Origin: Weissella confusa
GTDB lineage: Bacteria > Bacillota > Bacilli > Lactobacillales > Lactobacillaceae
Length of the DNA: 64,000 nt
Assembly: GCA_014332815.1 (NCBI GenBank)
Contig: JACSZT010000009.1
Coordinates: forward strand, 118,156-182,155
Direction: 5' to 3'
In this document: positions 37,671-49,946 of the stretch, one piece after another
Numbering within the stretch: position 1 is the stretch's first letter
How the letters are laid out: every line of letters starts with the position of its first letter
Notes under the pieces: generated by a model
What the model saw: the letters and a program-made list of their open reading frames with translations, nothing else
Told to the model about the DNA's origin: nothing
Database searches by the model: none
Position numbers and translations under genes: made by a program

Positions 37671-39056
37671 CCAAAGTACCGTCCTAACGCTGACATCTTG
37701 GCATTGACGTTCGACGAGCGTGTACAACGTTCATTGACGATCTACTGGGGTGTTCAACCAATGATCTCAGAAGCAGTGGACAACACTGATGCTTTGATCG
37801 AATTGGCTAAGAAGGAAGTTGTTGCTGCAGGTTTGGCAGAAAAGGGTGATACTATCATCGTTACTGCAATTGCTGCTGTTGCTACTATGGCACGCATCGA
37901 CGAGAAGGCTGAAACTGCTTTGGCAGCAAACGGCCGTCACGTAAACGACTTCGACGCATCAGACGTTACTGAATCAGTTGCTGCTGCTGTTGCTACGGCT
38001 GCAGAAAACTTGAACGTTAAGGCTATCGTTGCCGCAACGACTTCAGGTTACACGGCAAAGATGATCCTTCCTTTGGTACAAAAGGACTTGATCCGCATGA
38101 TGAACGCTGCCGGTAAGCCAGTTATCACTGCTACTGACATGTTGGACTCAATGCAAGAGAACCCACGTCCAACGCGTGCCGAAGCTTCCGACGTTGCCAA
38201 CGCCGTATTTGACGGAACTGACGCTACTATGTTGTCAGGTGAGTCAGCTAACGGTGCTTACCCACCCGCTTCATTCGTACGTAAGCCTTCAGACGTTGAA
38301 GACATCCGTGCTTTGTTGGTAGAAGCTGGTAAGGAAGATGTTATGATCTTCCCTAAGATCGAATCACAAGAAGGTATCGACAACTTTGCCGAAATCTTGA
38401 AGGTTTCTGATGGTTTGATGATTGCTCGTGGAGACATGGGTGTTGAAATTCCAGCAGAAAACCACGACGGTAAGATCGACATGTTGATCACTGAAAAGGA
38501 CGAAGCTAACCGCGAATTGGTTACTGAAGTTCAAAACCACGGTTTGTTGGGATCACGTAAGGGTGTTAACGCACCTGGTGTTTCAATCAACTTGCCAGGT
38601 ATCACTGAAAAGGATGCCGATGACATCCGCTTCGGTTTGGAACAAGGTATCCAATACATCCAGACTGTAGGATTCTTGTTGGACACTAAGGGTGCCGAAA
38701 TCCGTACGACTGTTCAAGAGCCAGGTAAGATTGAGTTCAACATCGGTGATGTTGTTCGCATCTCAATGGATGCTTCTCTTGAAGGTACTAAGGAAAAGGT
38801 TGCCGTAACTTACCCTGGTTTGTTCGACGACGTTAAGGTTGGCGGACACGTTTTGTTCTAAACGAAGGAGATTTTTCAGATCATGAAGAAGACCAAGATT
38901 GTTTCAACGCTTGGACCAGCTAGTTCTGACGTCGAGACTATTACTAAGTTGATCGAGTCAGGTGCAAACGTTGTACGTTTCAACTTCTCACACGGAGACC
39001 ACGAAGAGCACTTGGGTCGTATGAACGCTGTGCGTGAAGCCGAGAAGATTTCAGGT
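37473..39056 (+). CDS. pyk: Pyruvate kinase
   Basis: Start ATG 38883 after AACGAAGGAG, stop 37532, 473 aa (no extra C-terminal PEP-utiliser domain). Motifs: [27 protein letters not shown] (block 38661-38858), [14 protein letters not shown] (block 38265-38462), [20 protein letters not shown] (block 38067-38264). Nearly every joint in this gene carries a non-consensus first base (for example Q for the family Lys at 38661, H for Asp at 38463), which best shows the one-base noise at joints. Confidence 0.95.
37552..37584 (+). terminator. Terminator after pyk
   Basis: Stem AACGAGAGATAC (37552-37563) pairs with GTATCTCTCGTT (37568-37579), then seven Ts. Confidence 0.93.
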
Positions 39057-40838
39057 TAAGACAAAGTTGCGTAAGTTGACGGAAGTTGATTTGGATACGG
39101 ACGCACGACAATAATAAATTGTTCAAAAACACACAAGCAATAAGCTTGTGTGTTTTTTGTTTGAATATTGGAACAGATAACAAACAAAAATTGTGTACAA
39201 AAAAAGTGAAAAATAGTACAATTAATGTCAGTTAGATAGATACACTATCAACACGAAGAAGCTTCGCTACCATGCTAAGTGGTTCCCAGTTGGTCCAATC
39301 TTGGCATTGGTTTTGTCAATCGTCGTTGTCGTTGGACAAGACTTGGCATCATTCCAAGGACCGATTTCACACTGGAACTGGTCAGGAATTATCACAACGT
39401 ACATGTCGCTACCATTGTTTATTGGCTTGTACCTTGGATACAAGATTAAGCACAACACAGGTATTCCAGTGCCAGCTTTGTTGGCAACGGTTGCCGTCGG
39501 ACTGTTGACGTTTGTCACATCTGTTTTCGGACCTGGTATCTACTACTACTTGGTGGCTGCTTCAGGTTTGACTGGATTCATCGCTTGGATTGGTATCGCA
39601 ATTTCACACTATCGTTTCCGTCGTGCCTTTGTCGCACAAGGCCGTGATGTGGAAACGAACATTGCAGTTTCACCATTTACATTGGTCTTTAAGCAAGCCG
39701 GTTTGGCTGCAGCGGCATCAATTATGAATGCTGTTATCTTGACGTCAGTTATTTCTTCAGCTAACTCAGGTGTTTACGCCTCAACGCGTATGTTGTACGC
39801 CATGGCTGTTGAAGGAAAGGCACCTAAGCTATTCGCACGCGTTAACATGGTCTTCATGGTGGCTGGTTTCTCATTCCAAGGAACTGAAATGGTTGGTATT
39901 ACGGCTGGTGAGTCAGAAACACCAGAAACGTCAGTACCAACGGCTATCAAGCAAGTGTTCTGGCGTATCCTTTTGTTCTACATCCTTGCCATCTTCATTA
40001 TTGGGGCATTGATTTACTACAAGGATCCAAACTTGCTACGTTCAAGGATCAACTTGATGTCAGCAAAGTCATACGCTGAGACTGAATTCTGGATGGCGAC
40101 GATTAAGGTTGTTGCTGTTGTTGCGTTCTTGGTAATTGGTGTGGCAACGATCTTCGGTATCATGGCTTATCACCCGGATGTACCACGTAACTTGTCAGCT
40201 GGTGGTAACCACGGATTCGTCGGTGGTGTTGGTGGTATGTTGGCGGTTTCGGGTTCATTCTCAACATCCGCAGACCGTTTCGTTGATCCTGCTTTTGGAT
40301 TTGCCATGGGTTGGAATTATTGGTTTAATTGGGCAATTACGGTTGCGGTAGAAGCAGCGACGGTTGGGGTGGTCATGGGCTACTGGTTGCCAAACGTGCC
40401 AAGTTGGATTTGGTCAGCGCTAGTCTTGATTTTGATTACGGTTACGCTGAAGCGCACGATGAAGACGCGTCACCTTTCAATGATTGCCCTCGGTGGGACA
40501 ATCGGAACTGGTTTGTTCGTTGCCTCAGGTGCAACGGTTGCACAAGCTGGACCATTTGGAGCGCTGACTGCTTATGCGGTTATCGGTTTGATGGTTTACT
40601 TCTTGATGACCAGTTTGGGTGAAATGGCAACGTACATGCCCTGGTCCTTACGTGAACAACGGGAGGACTGTCGCAGCAAAATTTGTCGGCTGCGGAGCGC
40701 TATCGACAACACTAATGATTTCAAATGAGGTCCCTAGTTTATGCGATGGTATAGACTGGGGACTTTTTTCGTTCTCACGAGTGCGATTAGGCCTCTCTAT
40801 ATAGGAGGAATTATGTCAGATAATCAACAGAATCAAGG
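39057..40838 (+). CDS. lysP: Amino acid permease, probably lysine-specific (LysP-like)
   Basis: Start ATG 40813 after ATAGGAGGAATT, stop 39114, 489 aa. APC superfamily: KTRHLSMIALGGTIGTGLFV at the N-terminus and about 12 hydrophobic segments, with FSFQGTEMVGITAGES (block 39849-40046) and SANSGVYASTRMLYAMA (block 39651-39848). Lysine specificity is inferred from the lysine riboswitch-type leader directly upstream. Confidence 0.88.
39125..39158 (+). terminator. Terminator after lysP
   Basis: Stem AAAACACACAAGC pairs with GCTTGTGTGTTTT around the loop AATAA, followed by Ts; 11 bp after the lysP stop (39114). Confidence 0.92.
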
Positions 40839-41036
40839 AGTTTAAGCAGTCATTAAGATGATTTTGGTACTAAAAGATATGGTTGACGAGAGATAGGAAC
40901 TTCCCTATAATGAAAACCATAAATTAAATATGACATAGAGGTCGCAACCAACATGAGTGATTAACCAAGTCGGCAGACAAGGCGGTTGATTTAAAGGGGC
41001 GGTTGCCGAAATGTGTTTTCACGGCGGTGAAACATG
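40641..41036 (+). promoter_or_regulatory. Lysine riboswitch (L-box) controlling lysP
   Basis: Core elements in true order: AGAGGTCGC (40937-40945), GGGGCGGTTGCCGAA (40997-41011), then the arm ending block 40839-41036, which continues at 40641 with CTGGTCCTTACG and GGGAGGACTGTC. This matches the L-box layout and forms only when the blocks are reordered. A terminator follows: GTCCC (40730-40734) with GGGGAC (40758-40763) and a T run, then the lysP ribosome binding site. Expected to stop transcription when lysine is abundant. Confidence 0.85.
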
Positions 41037-41828
41037 ATGCGAGAAATGATGATTTAATAAACACACTAATTGTAAAAATTAGAAAAGCCAAGCTACTAAT
41101 AATGAAGATCATTAGCCGGCTTTTAGAGGGATTGATTATCATAATAATCGACACTCCTTTAACAACCAATCTGGTTAACGAATTTGTATATATCGTATCA
41201 TTACATAATCAAAAACGGGTATGATTTGATTTGTCTAGCCAGCCAAGTAGGGTTGTTAACAAAATCCAGGCCGCTGGGATTTTAAACTTTAACCCCCACA
41301 ATACAAACATGAAGATGAAAATTAATAGTGCAAATAATATGCCGTGGCTAAACATGACGAACGGCGTTGTTAGGTGCAACAAAGCGGCAGGTGTGAAATT
41401 AGCTAGTAAATTTTGTTCAGCGGCGTCAATCAATCCGGTAAAGGTTAATAACCATCCAGCGACAATCACGACCTGACCAACTATCCGATAGAAGATTGTT
41501 TTTAGTTCAGGAATGACGATTTTCGCCAGAAAAAAATAGAGTAAGGTTGCGAAAAAAATCGTATGAGCTGGATACTCTGTTTTTTGACCGGCAACCTGGT
41601 GGTTAAATATTAAAGAAAAGACATTAACAAAAGCATCGAAATCTGTTGATTGCCAGGGGCGTAATGTGATTTTAGCCATATTTTAGAACCATGAATTACT
41701 GAATCCGTTCATCCGGTAAGCACGCGGAGCGCTTTTGCCGTAAAACTGGGCAGCAAGTTGTAGCCAGGCGAGGGCCAGTAGCCAGCCGGCAATTGCACCG
41801 GATAACGTGTAATTGTTTAATAGGATAG
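41037..41828 (-). CDS. PAP2-family membrane protein with degenerate catalytic residues
   Basis: Minus strand: start ATG at 41142, then blocks 41235-41432, 41433-41630 and 41828 down to the stop at 41683; 215 aa. Six hydrophobic segments. It follows the PAP2 phosphatase pattern (SLIFNHQVAGQKTEYPAHT; a C-terminal block ending [14 protein letters not shown]). The PSGH-like site reads YPAHT, and the S-R-x5-H-x3-D motif reads [12 protein letters not shown], so catalytic Arg, His and Asp are missing. It precedes the GNAT gene by 3 nt and diverges from lysP. Possibly a non-catalytic lipid-binding homologue. Confidence 0.65.
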
Positions 41829-42422
41829 TCTCATTGGGAATAAAATCGCCGGTTTCAGAGACGCGTGCGTAGGTGATGATGCTACCAATTATCTGTTCTT
41901 TATAAACAATGGCCGCTTGGAACGGTTGATATAAATCTGTTTCAAACATCATTCGCCGTTGCTGTGTGTCCACATCGGGTAGTCCGGCACCTTGCATAAT
42001 TTCAGGTTGTACGATTAATTGTTCATTGTATGCAATGATGTTGTTGTAGGTACCGGTTTTAATGAAGCCAAGTTTTTCTAAGATGCGTTGTGACGCAACA
42101 TTATCAGCGAATGTTTCGCCCAATAATGTTGTTGGTGTCGGTAACGCTGCGATGAAACTTCGTAAGGCTTGGGTCATGATGCCGTGACCTGCAAAACGGT
42201 TATCTAAGAAATAGGCGAGGTCATATAAGATTCATGTGCGCGAATTTGTGCCTAAGTTGGGGGCTGGTTTCTTGGTTGCGTTGACTGGTTCAATTTTGAC
42301 GATGCCAGGCTTGCCAAGCCATCCAGCGGCATATGACATTGATATTGATGAGAACGGTCAAATTACTGGCTTGTTCTAAACAGTTATAAATGAAAAAAGC
42401 CGATCTTAATTGATCGGCTTTT
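41631..42422 (-). CDS. GNAT-family N-acetyltransferase
   Basis: Minus strand: start ATG at 41679, block 41829-42026, block 42027-42224, then 42422 down to the stop at 42406; 153 aa. N-terminal [14 protein letters not shown], central [21 protein letters not shown] (acetyl-CoA loop R-x2-G-x-G/A type), C-terminal [17 protein letters not shown]: the usual RimI/RimJ-like GNAT layout. The stop lies in the shared terminator with fhs. Substrate unknown. Forms a two-gene unit with the PAP2-like gene. Confidence 0.85.
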
Positions 42423-44006
42423 ATGAAGATGATGCCGTAACGAAGATCGAGAAGATTGTACAAACGATTTACGGTGGTGCCGGGGTTGAATTGTCAGATA
42501 AGGCTGCCAAGCAGTTGCGTGAGTTCGCAAAGCGTGGCTGGGACAAGATGCCAGTTATCATGGCGAAGACGCAGTACTCATTGAGTGACGATGCAAAGAA
42601 GTTGGGTGCACCAACGGACTGGGTTGTTGTTGCGGTGAACCGCTTTGTGAGTGATACACCTGAAGAAATTGAGATGGTTGAAAACTACGTTCGTGAGCGT
42701 GGGGCTGAAGCCTACATGGCCGATGTTTGGGCACAAGGTGGTGCTGGTGCACCAGAGTTGGCCCAAGCTGTCATTGCCGCTACCGAGCAAGAAAGTCAAT
42801 TCACGCCATTGTATGCGCGTGAGAAGTTCTTGGACTTCAAGGTGCCATTGTTGGGCAAGACACCAGATGCAATTGTCATCGTGGCAACGGTACGTGCATT
42901 GAAGATGCACGGTGGTTTGCCTAAGACGGAATTGACAGAACCTAATTTGGACGCGTTGTCAGCCGGTTTGGCTAACTTGGGACAACACTTGAAGAGCATG
43001 TCACGTTACGGCGTGCCCGGCGCATTAACGACATTATTGAAGGATGCGATTAAGCCAAATTTGGTGCAAACGCTTGCCCACACGCCAACCTTGATTCACG
43101 GTGGTCCGTTTGCCAATATTGCACAAGGGACTAACTCAATTCGTGCAACTAAGACAGCCTTGCAATTGGCTGACTATGTTGTCACTGAAGCTGGTTTCGG
43201 GGCCGACTTGGGTGGTCACATTACAATTGGTTTGGGTGGTCCAACTTCTGGGGTGCCACGTGAAGACGGCTTTGATATCACGGTTGCTTCTGAATTGATG
43301 GCGATTTTGACATTATCACATGATTTGATGGATATGAAGGCGCGTATTGAACGCATCGTTATCGGTTACACGTACGACAAGGAACCCGTGACTGTTAAGG
43401 ATTTGGGCGTTGCTGGTGGTGGGTATGCCCAGGTTGTCCCAATGGCTGACATTAACTTGCACTTTACGGGTGATTTCCACGCTTTGACGAGTGCCCACAA
43501 CACGTTGGCAGCTGTTATTGATAACAGCATTTATCAGGGGAACCCCTTGAACATTGACCCACGTCGCTTGCTTTGGAAGCGTGCTTTGGATGTTAATGAT
43601 CGCGCTTTGCGCGTCGATGAATCAGCGCGCCAAGATGGACTTGGCAAGTTGATTTTGGTGACGTCAATCAATCCAACGCCTGCTGGTGAAGGTAAGTCAA
43701 CGGTGACGGTTGGTTTGGCCGATGCGCTGAGCTTGGCCGGTAAGAAGACAATGGTTGCGTTGCGTGAACCATCGCTTGGACCGGTCATGGGCTTGAAGGG
43801 TGGCGCCAGACACAAACAACATTAGCTTATCGCCATGATATTGGTTATCAGGCGGTTCGAGAAGAAAATAAGGTGGTATCTGGGGATGCAAACTGATATT
43901 GAGATTGCACAAGCGGCAGAAGTTTGGCCAATTGAAAAAATTGCTGAGAAGGCTGGTTTAACAGCAGCCGAGTGGGAACCATATGGGCGTGATAAGGCCA
44001 AGATTT
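42225..44006 (+). CDS. fhs: Formate--tetrahydrofolate ligase
   Basis: Start ATG 43886, overlapping the purD end; stop 42379; 553 aa. N-terminal [18 protein letters not shown]-loop-like [33 protein letters not shown] (block 43413-43610), [15 protein letters not shown] (block 43215-43412), [11 protein letters not shown] (block 42423-42620). Makes 10-formyl-THF, the one-carbon donor used by PurN and PurH, so its place at the end of the purine operon is logical. Confidence 0.94.
42393..42422. terminator. Bidirectional terminator between fhs and the GNAT gene
   Basis: AAAAAGCCGATC pairs with GATCGGCTTTT across the loop TTAATT, with A and T runs on both sides, between convergent fhs (+) and GNAT (-). 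Confidence 0.9.
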
Positions 44007-45392
44007 CACCCGAGTTATCCTGCGCCAACAACTGAGCATATCGTTTTACCCATCATTTTCAATGGCCGACATCAACACATTTTATGCGGGCGTGACGCGA
44101 AATGATGATAAACTAATAAGTAATGGTGGTCGTATCGCCACGGTTGTTGGTCATGCAGCGACGGCGTCACAGGCGCAAGAGACAGTGTATGAGGCAATTG
44201 ATGCTTATACACTGGCGTCATGTTGACTGATGACGGGCCCAAAGTTGTTGAATATAACGTCCGCTTTGGCGATCCAGAAGCCCAAGTTGTTTTGCCACAG
44301 CTACAAAGTGATTTTTATGAACTTATTTTGGCATTATTAGCTGGTGAACAACCAGAGGCAACCTGGCAACAAGACGATGTTTATGCTGGCGTGGTGTTGG
44401 TGAATGGGGTGGTTCACGCACCAATTGCACAAGATCACAAGCGCCGGTTTGATAATGACCAAGGGCTTAACACCGGTGGAATGGGTGCTTATTCACCTGT
44501 TCGTTGGGTATCAGATAATCTTGTTCAAGAGGCCATTGAAACCCTAGTTTTGCCAACATTGACGACAATGGCTGACAATGACATGCCGTTTACAGGTGTC
44601 TCGTTGAAAAGTTTTGACTTGCCACTTGTGATTAAGCAAGATGGGTTAGCTGCGGGTAAGGGTGTGGTGATTTGCCGTGACCGTGAAGATGCTGAAACGA
44701 TGATTCAGCTCGCGTATGAACGTCAAGTTGATGCACCATTGGTCATTGAGTCCTACATGGCTGGGGTTGAATTTTCAATTTTTAGCCTGGTGGGTTCTCC
44801 CTTTGTTGGGTCAGAGGCACCGTTGATTGCAGGCGTGGTTGATAGCTTTCAAGAAGCTGGTTTAAAGATTTTCGGTCCCACGAAACAAGCGGCTCAGTTG
44901 GAAGGCTCAAAGCAGTTTGCCAAGGACATTATGGCCCAAGCAGGCGTGCCAACGGCGACATCGGTAATGGTTACTGATGAAGTTCGTGCACGACAATCGA
45001 AGGTGATGGTAATTGGGTCCGGGGCCCGTGAGCATGCATTAGCAGAAACGTTTTTGCGAAGCGCTGCAGTTGAAGAGGTGGTTGTGGTGCCCGGTAATGC
45101 CGGGATGCAGTCAGTAGGAATTCGAACAATTAATCACGATATGATGGATGTCGCCGGATTACGTGACCTAGCAGAACAAGAAGCGATTGATTTGCGCAAT
45201 GCGGTACTGGCATCAGATGCCTTTTTCCCAATGGATGATTCAGTAACGTACGCGGCTGAACATGGCATTACGGCTATCGTTGAACCTGGTGGATCAATTA
45301 AGGATCAGGCATCAATCGATAAGGCAAATGAATTGGGTATTGCGTTGGTATTTTCTGGCACACGCCACTTTAAGCACTAGGAGAGAAACATG
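43809..45392 (+). CDS. purD: Phosphoribosylamine--glycine ligase, with apparent frameshift
   Basis: Start ATG 45390 (last 3 bp of its block), stop 43896, about 425 aa. [17 protein letters not shown] at the N-terminus, ATP-grasp [18 protein letters not shown] (block 44601-44798), [14 protein letters not shown], and [17 protein letters not shown] (block 44205-44402). The summed length is 1279 nt, one too many. Coding moves from the frame of HIVLP to the frame of [16 protein letters not shown] between about 44046 and 44062, best explained by one extra C in the CCC at 44049-44051. This is inside a block, so the shuffle does not cause it: a sequencing error or a real lesion. Confidence 0.85.
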
Positions 45393-46778
45393 CAAGTGGT
45401 TGGTGAGGTGCAACCAACGGCAGCACAACTTGAAGCGATGATCTTTGCACAAAAGGCTGTCAAGCACGTGAAGTCAAACGCAATTGTCGTGGCCCAAAAA
45501 GGACAGACACTTGGTGTGGGTGCCGGGCAACCTAATCGCATTGATTCAGTCAAGATGGCGATTGCGAAGGCTAGTGAAAAGCCAGGCTTTCACCAAATTT
45601 TCTTGGAAATTATTATTGCGCCAAGCTTTACACCGGAAGCATACGACGTATTGGCTAAGAAGAAGAATTTGCGTTTGTTGACAGTGCCGTTCACAACGGA
45701 TGTGCCACAAGCGGTTGAATTGACCGCGGTTCTTGGTGGCGTCGTGATGCAAGAACGTGACTTGGTATCTGAAACGTTAGCTGATTTCGATGCTGCCTTG
45801 CGCATCATTGCCGAGTTTGATGAGCCAACCGTTGTGACGGTTAAGCACATGAATCCAGCTGGTATTGGACAAGGAACGACGATTGAGGCCGCTTGGGATG
45901 CTGCCTTTGCTGCTGATGATATCTCTATTTTTGGTGGCATCGTCGCATTGAACCGTGAAGTCGATTTGGCAACTGCAGAAAAGATGCTTGCTGACTACTT
46001 AACGGATGAAGAATTCCCAGCACAAAAGACGGTGACGTATGAGTTATTTGAGCCATTGCGTTACGGTGAAAATAGTCACCAACAAGCAGCAGCGTACCGC
46101 GACGCATTGCCAACGGATTATTCAGTTCTTTCTGCTGATATTTTGCATGGTAAGCAATTGTCATATAACAATATTCGTGACGCCTCCATCGAGAACATTG
46201 ATATTGGTGGCCCATCAATGCTACGTTCAGCGGCGAAAAACTATGCAGCGGTTTTGCCGGTCGTTGATCCAGCTGACTATGATGCTGTGCTTGAAAACCT
46301 ACAAAATAACACAATCGATGACGCATTCCGTCGTCAACTTGGTGCCAAGGTTTTCCGTCACACAGCTGCTTATGATGCGTTGCCGCAATTCCCTGAAATG
46401 CTCGATGGACGGGTGAAGACATTGCACCCACGTGTCCATGCTGGCTTGCTAGCCAAGCGTGACGATCCAGACCATATGGCAACGTTGGCAGAACATGATA
46501 TTACGCCAATTGATTTGGTGGTGGTGAATTTGTATCCGTTCAAGGAAACAATCCAAAAGCCAGGTGTTACATTGGCCGATTCCAGAAACTGTTGCAAAGT
46601 TAATTAAAGAAGGAGTTTTTCAAGCATGACACGAGCACTACTAAGCGTTTCAGATAAGACCGGTTTGGCGGATTTTGCCAAGGGACTAGTTGCATTGGGC
46701 TTTGAGTTGGTTTCGACTGGTGGGACATTGGCAACGTTGCAGGCAGCTGATTTGCCAGTGACACCAATTGATGAGGTA
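45195..46778 (+). CDS. purH: Bifunctional AICAR formyltransferase/IMP cyclohydrolase
   Basis: Start ATG 46626 overlapping the purN stop, stop 45380, 508 aa. IMP cyclohydrolase part: [44 protein letters not shown]. Transformylase part: [39 protein letters not shown], and the C-terminal [12 protein letters not shown]. Last two steps to IMP. Confidence 0.95.
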
Positions 46779-47372
46779 ACTACCTAGTTTTCCTGGCAAT
46801 AACGCGATTGAAGATGCCTGGAACGCTGGTGTTAAAGTGACTGGCGTGACGATTCATTATGTCGATACGGGGGTTGACTCAGGGCAAATTATTGCGCAGA
46901 CGCCAGTCCTTATTTCAGAAGACGAAACAATTGATGAACTGACTGAACGTATTCACGATGCGGAACATCATTTGTATGCTGAGGCGGCTAATATTCCGGT
47001 ATTGCAAATTCGCTACCCGGCTTTCGAGACACGAGAGGCGGCAGAGCAAGAGATTGTTAAAACGCTAGTGGCGGATGGTGTGACTGGCATTCTATTAGCT
47101 GGTTATATGCGTATTTTGACACCGTATATTGTCCAAGCGTTTGAACAACGCATCTTAAATATTCATCCGGCACTATGAAATGGTCGCGCGAGAATCAGAA
47201 CCAATCATCTGGCAAGGAGCGCAACCATGGTAAAAAAGCCGAAACTTGCCGTCTTTGCGTCAGGTACTGGCTCGAATTTAGCAGCGTTGCTGAAAGCAGC
47301 CCAAGCCGATACACTCGGCGGTGACATCGTGCGGGTTGTGATTGATCGCAAAAGCGCTGGGGCAATTGCCAT
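46581..47372 (+). CDS. purN: Phosphoribosylglycinamide formyltransferase
   Basis: Start ATG 47227 overlapping the purM stop, stop 46629, 196 aa. [55 protein letters not shown] (restored across the 47174/46779 joint), and [13 protein letters not shown]-type region with catalytic Asp. Uses 10-formyl-THF. Confidence 0.94.
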
Positions 47373-48362
47373 CAGCGGCAAACTTACATTGGGGCTCATG
47401 GCCAATGTTACCGATTTTCACGGAAATTCAGATGCGTGGGAGTTTGACGCAAGCTGACATGCTTGAGACGTTTAATCTTGGCTTAGGTATGATTTTGATT
47501 GTGAAAGCGAACCAGGTCGACGCAACCATGACAATGTTCCAAGATGCCGAACAACCGGCGTTTATTATTGAACGCGAAGTCTTTGGTATCAACGAAGAAT
47601 CAGATTTTGTGAAATTGCCAACGCGCTTACAAGAGGCATTGCTAAAGCCGACCACTTTGTACGCACCAGCTATCCTGCCTTTGCTGGCTGAAAAGATGAT
47701 TGTCAGCATGGCACATATTACGGGTGGCGGTATCGTTGGCAATCTGCCCCGTGCGTACGGTGAGCAGGAAGCCGTCGGTGCAGCTTTGATTGGTGGTGAA
47801 TCAGCTGAGTTGCCAGGGATGTATGCCCCTAACCACTATGATTTGGCAGCGTTCGGTGTCGGGGTTGTTGAACGGGACGAGATGTTGAACCCGGCCGATG
47901 TGGTCGCGGAGGATGTGTTGATTGGTTTGCCATCTAGTGGCATTCATTCCAATGGCTACACGTTAGTCGGCGTTGGCACAAAGTTATTGCTCGCGATTGC
48001 GGCCGACAAGCACGATACGATTGGCCAAGATTTGGTGGCAATGGTGATGAACGATATTCTGGCACAAGGTGCTAAGCCACTCTTTCTCCTCGATTATCTG
48101 GCGATTGCTAAGATGACGCCGGAGAAAGTTGCGACAATCGTGACGGGAATTGCCAAGGCAACGCTTGGGGGAGTTATGACGAATCAAAATGCATATGCGA
48201 ATGCAGGTGTTGATGTTGCCGCTGGTGAACAAGCCGTCGATTTGATGGGCAACGCCGTAGCAGCAACTTATACACCGCAAGTCCTTGGTGGCATTGGTGG
48301 CTTTGGGGCAGCGTTTGCCCTGGGAAATACGTATCGTGATCCGGTTTTGATTTCAGGAACGG
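47175..48362 (+). CDS. purM: Phosphoribosylformylglycinamidine cyclo-ligase
   Basis: Start ATG 48176 after TTGGGGGAG, stop 47233, 345 aa. [60 protein letters not shown], and [11 protein letters not shown]. The invariant SGTDGVGTKL has its Asp codon split by the 48362/47967 joint, where the literal base gives Val, another example of joint noise. Confidence 0.94.
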
Positions 48363-49946
48363 ACGGCACCGGATTGACGACGGCCTATTTTGACGGCCAT
48401 TATCCATCGCCAATTTATGATTATGAGCCAACTTTGGCAGATGCGAAGGCAGCGGGCCAGGTTGATTTTCAACCTGAACCCACGACGACTTACCATCCGA
48501 ATCAGGTGGCGTCGATTCAAAAACAACAATTACAAGATGCGCAAACAGTTGGTTAATTCATGAGTGAGGTTCATATTCGAATTGCCTCACCAGCATTCAA
48601 GTATCCATCATTCTATGGTGTCGACATGCAGACAACAGAAGAGCTGTTGGCCGCTAATTACTCGATGGCCGAAATGCAAGAAATGTTGGGTGTTGATTCC
48701 TTGGCCTTTCTGTCAGTCGACGGGTTGGTTGAAGCGATTGACCTGCCATACGAAGGAAGAATGGGATTGGTTAAGAATCAATACATTGCTCGAACGTTTA
48801 TCGAACCAACCCAAGAACGTCGCGAACGTGCGGTGCGTATGAAGCTGAGCGCGGTACCGTCGGTTGTAGCTGGTAAGCGGGTGGTTTTGGTGGATGATTC
48901 GATTGTTCGAGGAACGACGTCTAAATTTATCGTGCGCATGCTTCGTGAAGCTGGCGTTATTGACGCGATGGAATATATTTATTTCGCGCGACCAGATTCA
49001 GACATCTATGGGGTGAATGTCCACACGGCTCGTAAGCGGATGGGACGTTTGTTAGCTGCTGAACAACCGGTCGATGCTGATTTGGTGGTAGGCGTCCCGA
49101 ATTCTTCATTGTCAGCTGCCATGGGTTTTGCAGAAGCAGCTGGTTTACCTAACGTTGCAGCACTTGATCCACACGGTTTCCGTCCGTTTGTGGTCGGCCA
49201 GTTGCCTGATGGCCAATATATTGTGACCAGCGAAACGGCGGCTTTGAATGCGGTTGGCGCGACATTTATCCGTGATGTGCAACCAGGGGAGTTAATCACG
49301 ATTGATCAACATGGTTTGAAAATTGATCACTACACAACCAACACTGATTTGCTGAACATCACAAATGCCTTGTCATTACGTCGATCATTGGAGCAAAACG
49401 GCGCGATTTTCCAATCATCATCAGATACGGAAGTGTTGTTGCATCTGATTCGCCGCTCATCAGCAGCAACCTTTTATGACAAGTTGAAGGATGCTTTGCG
49501 TACGGTGCGTGGGGGCTTTGCCTTTTTGTTGCTCACACCAACTGCCATGTCGCAAGGGCATCTGTGGCAAGAACGTGGACTTGGGTTGTTGAGTGATGTG
49601 TTCAGTGACCCAAGTCGCTTGCAACATTTGCAAGGACAATCGGCGATCGGTCACGTGCGATACGCAACGGCTGGTTCAGCTGGAATTGAAAATATTCAAC
49701 CGTTGATGGTGAATTTTTCGGATATGCAATTATCACTTGCACACAACGTTATCAAAAACAACATTGCAAAAGAACTATGAGGAGGCCATCACATGGCAAC
49801 GCAACCAGTGAGTGAGAGTCGATCACTGAATGAAGAATGTGGCATTTTCGGCGTCTGGGGACATCAATCAGCTGCTGATTTGACCTACTATGGGTTGCAC
49901 GCTTTGCAACACCGTGGGCAAGAAGGCGCTGGGATTGTTGCTAATA
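48363..49946 (+). CDS. purF: Amidophosphoribosyltransferase
   Basis: Start ATG 49793 after TATGAGGAGG, stop 48556, 511 aa. A short propeptide precedes the catalytic Cys in [11 protein letters not shown]. Glutaminase features: [14 protein letters not shown] and [12 protein letters not shown]. PRTase domain: [16 protein letters not shown] and [16 protein letters not shown]. First committed step of purine synthesis. Overlaps the purL end. Confidence 0.95.
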
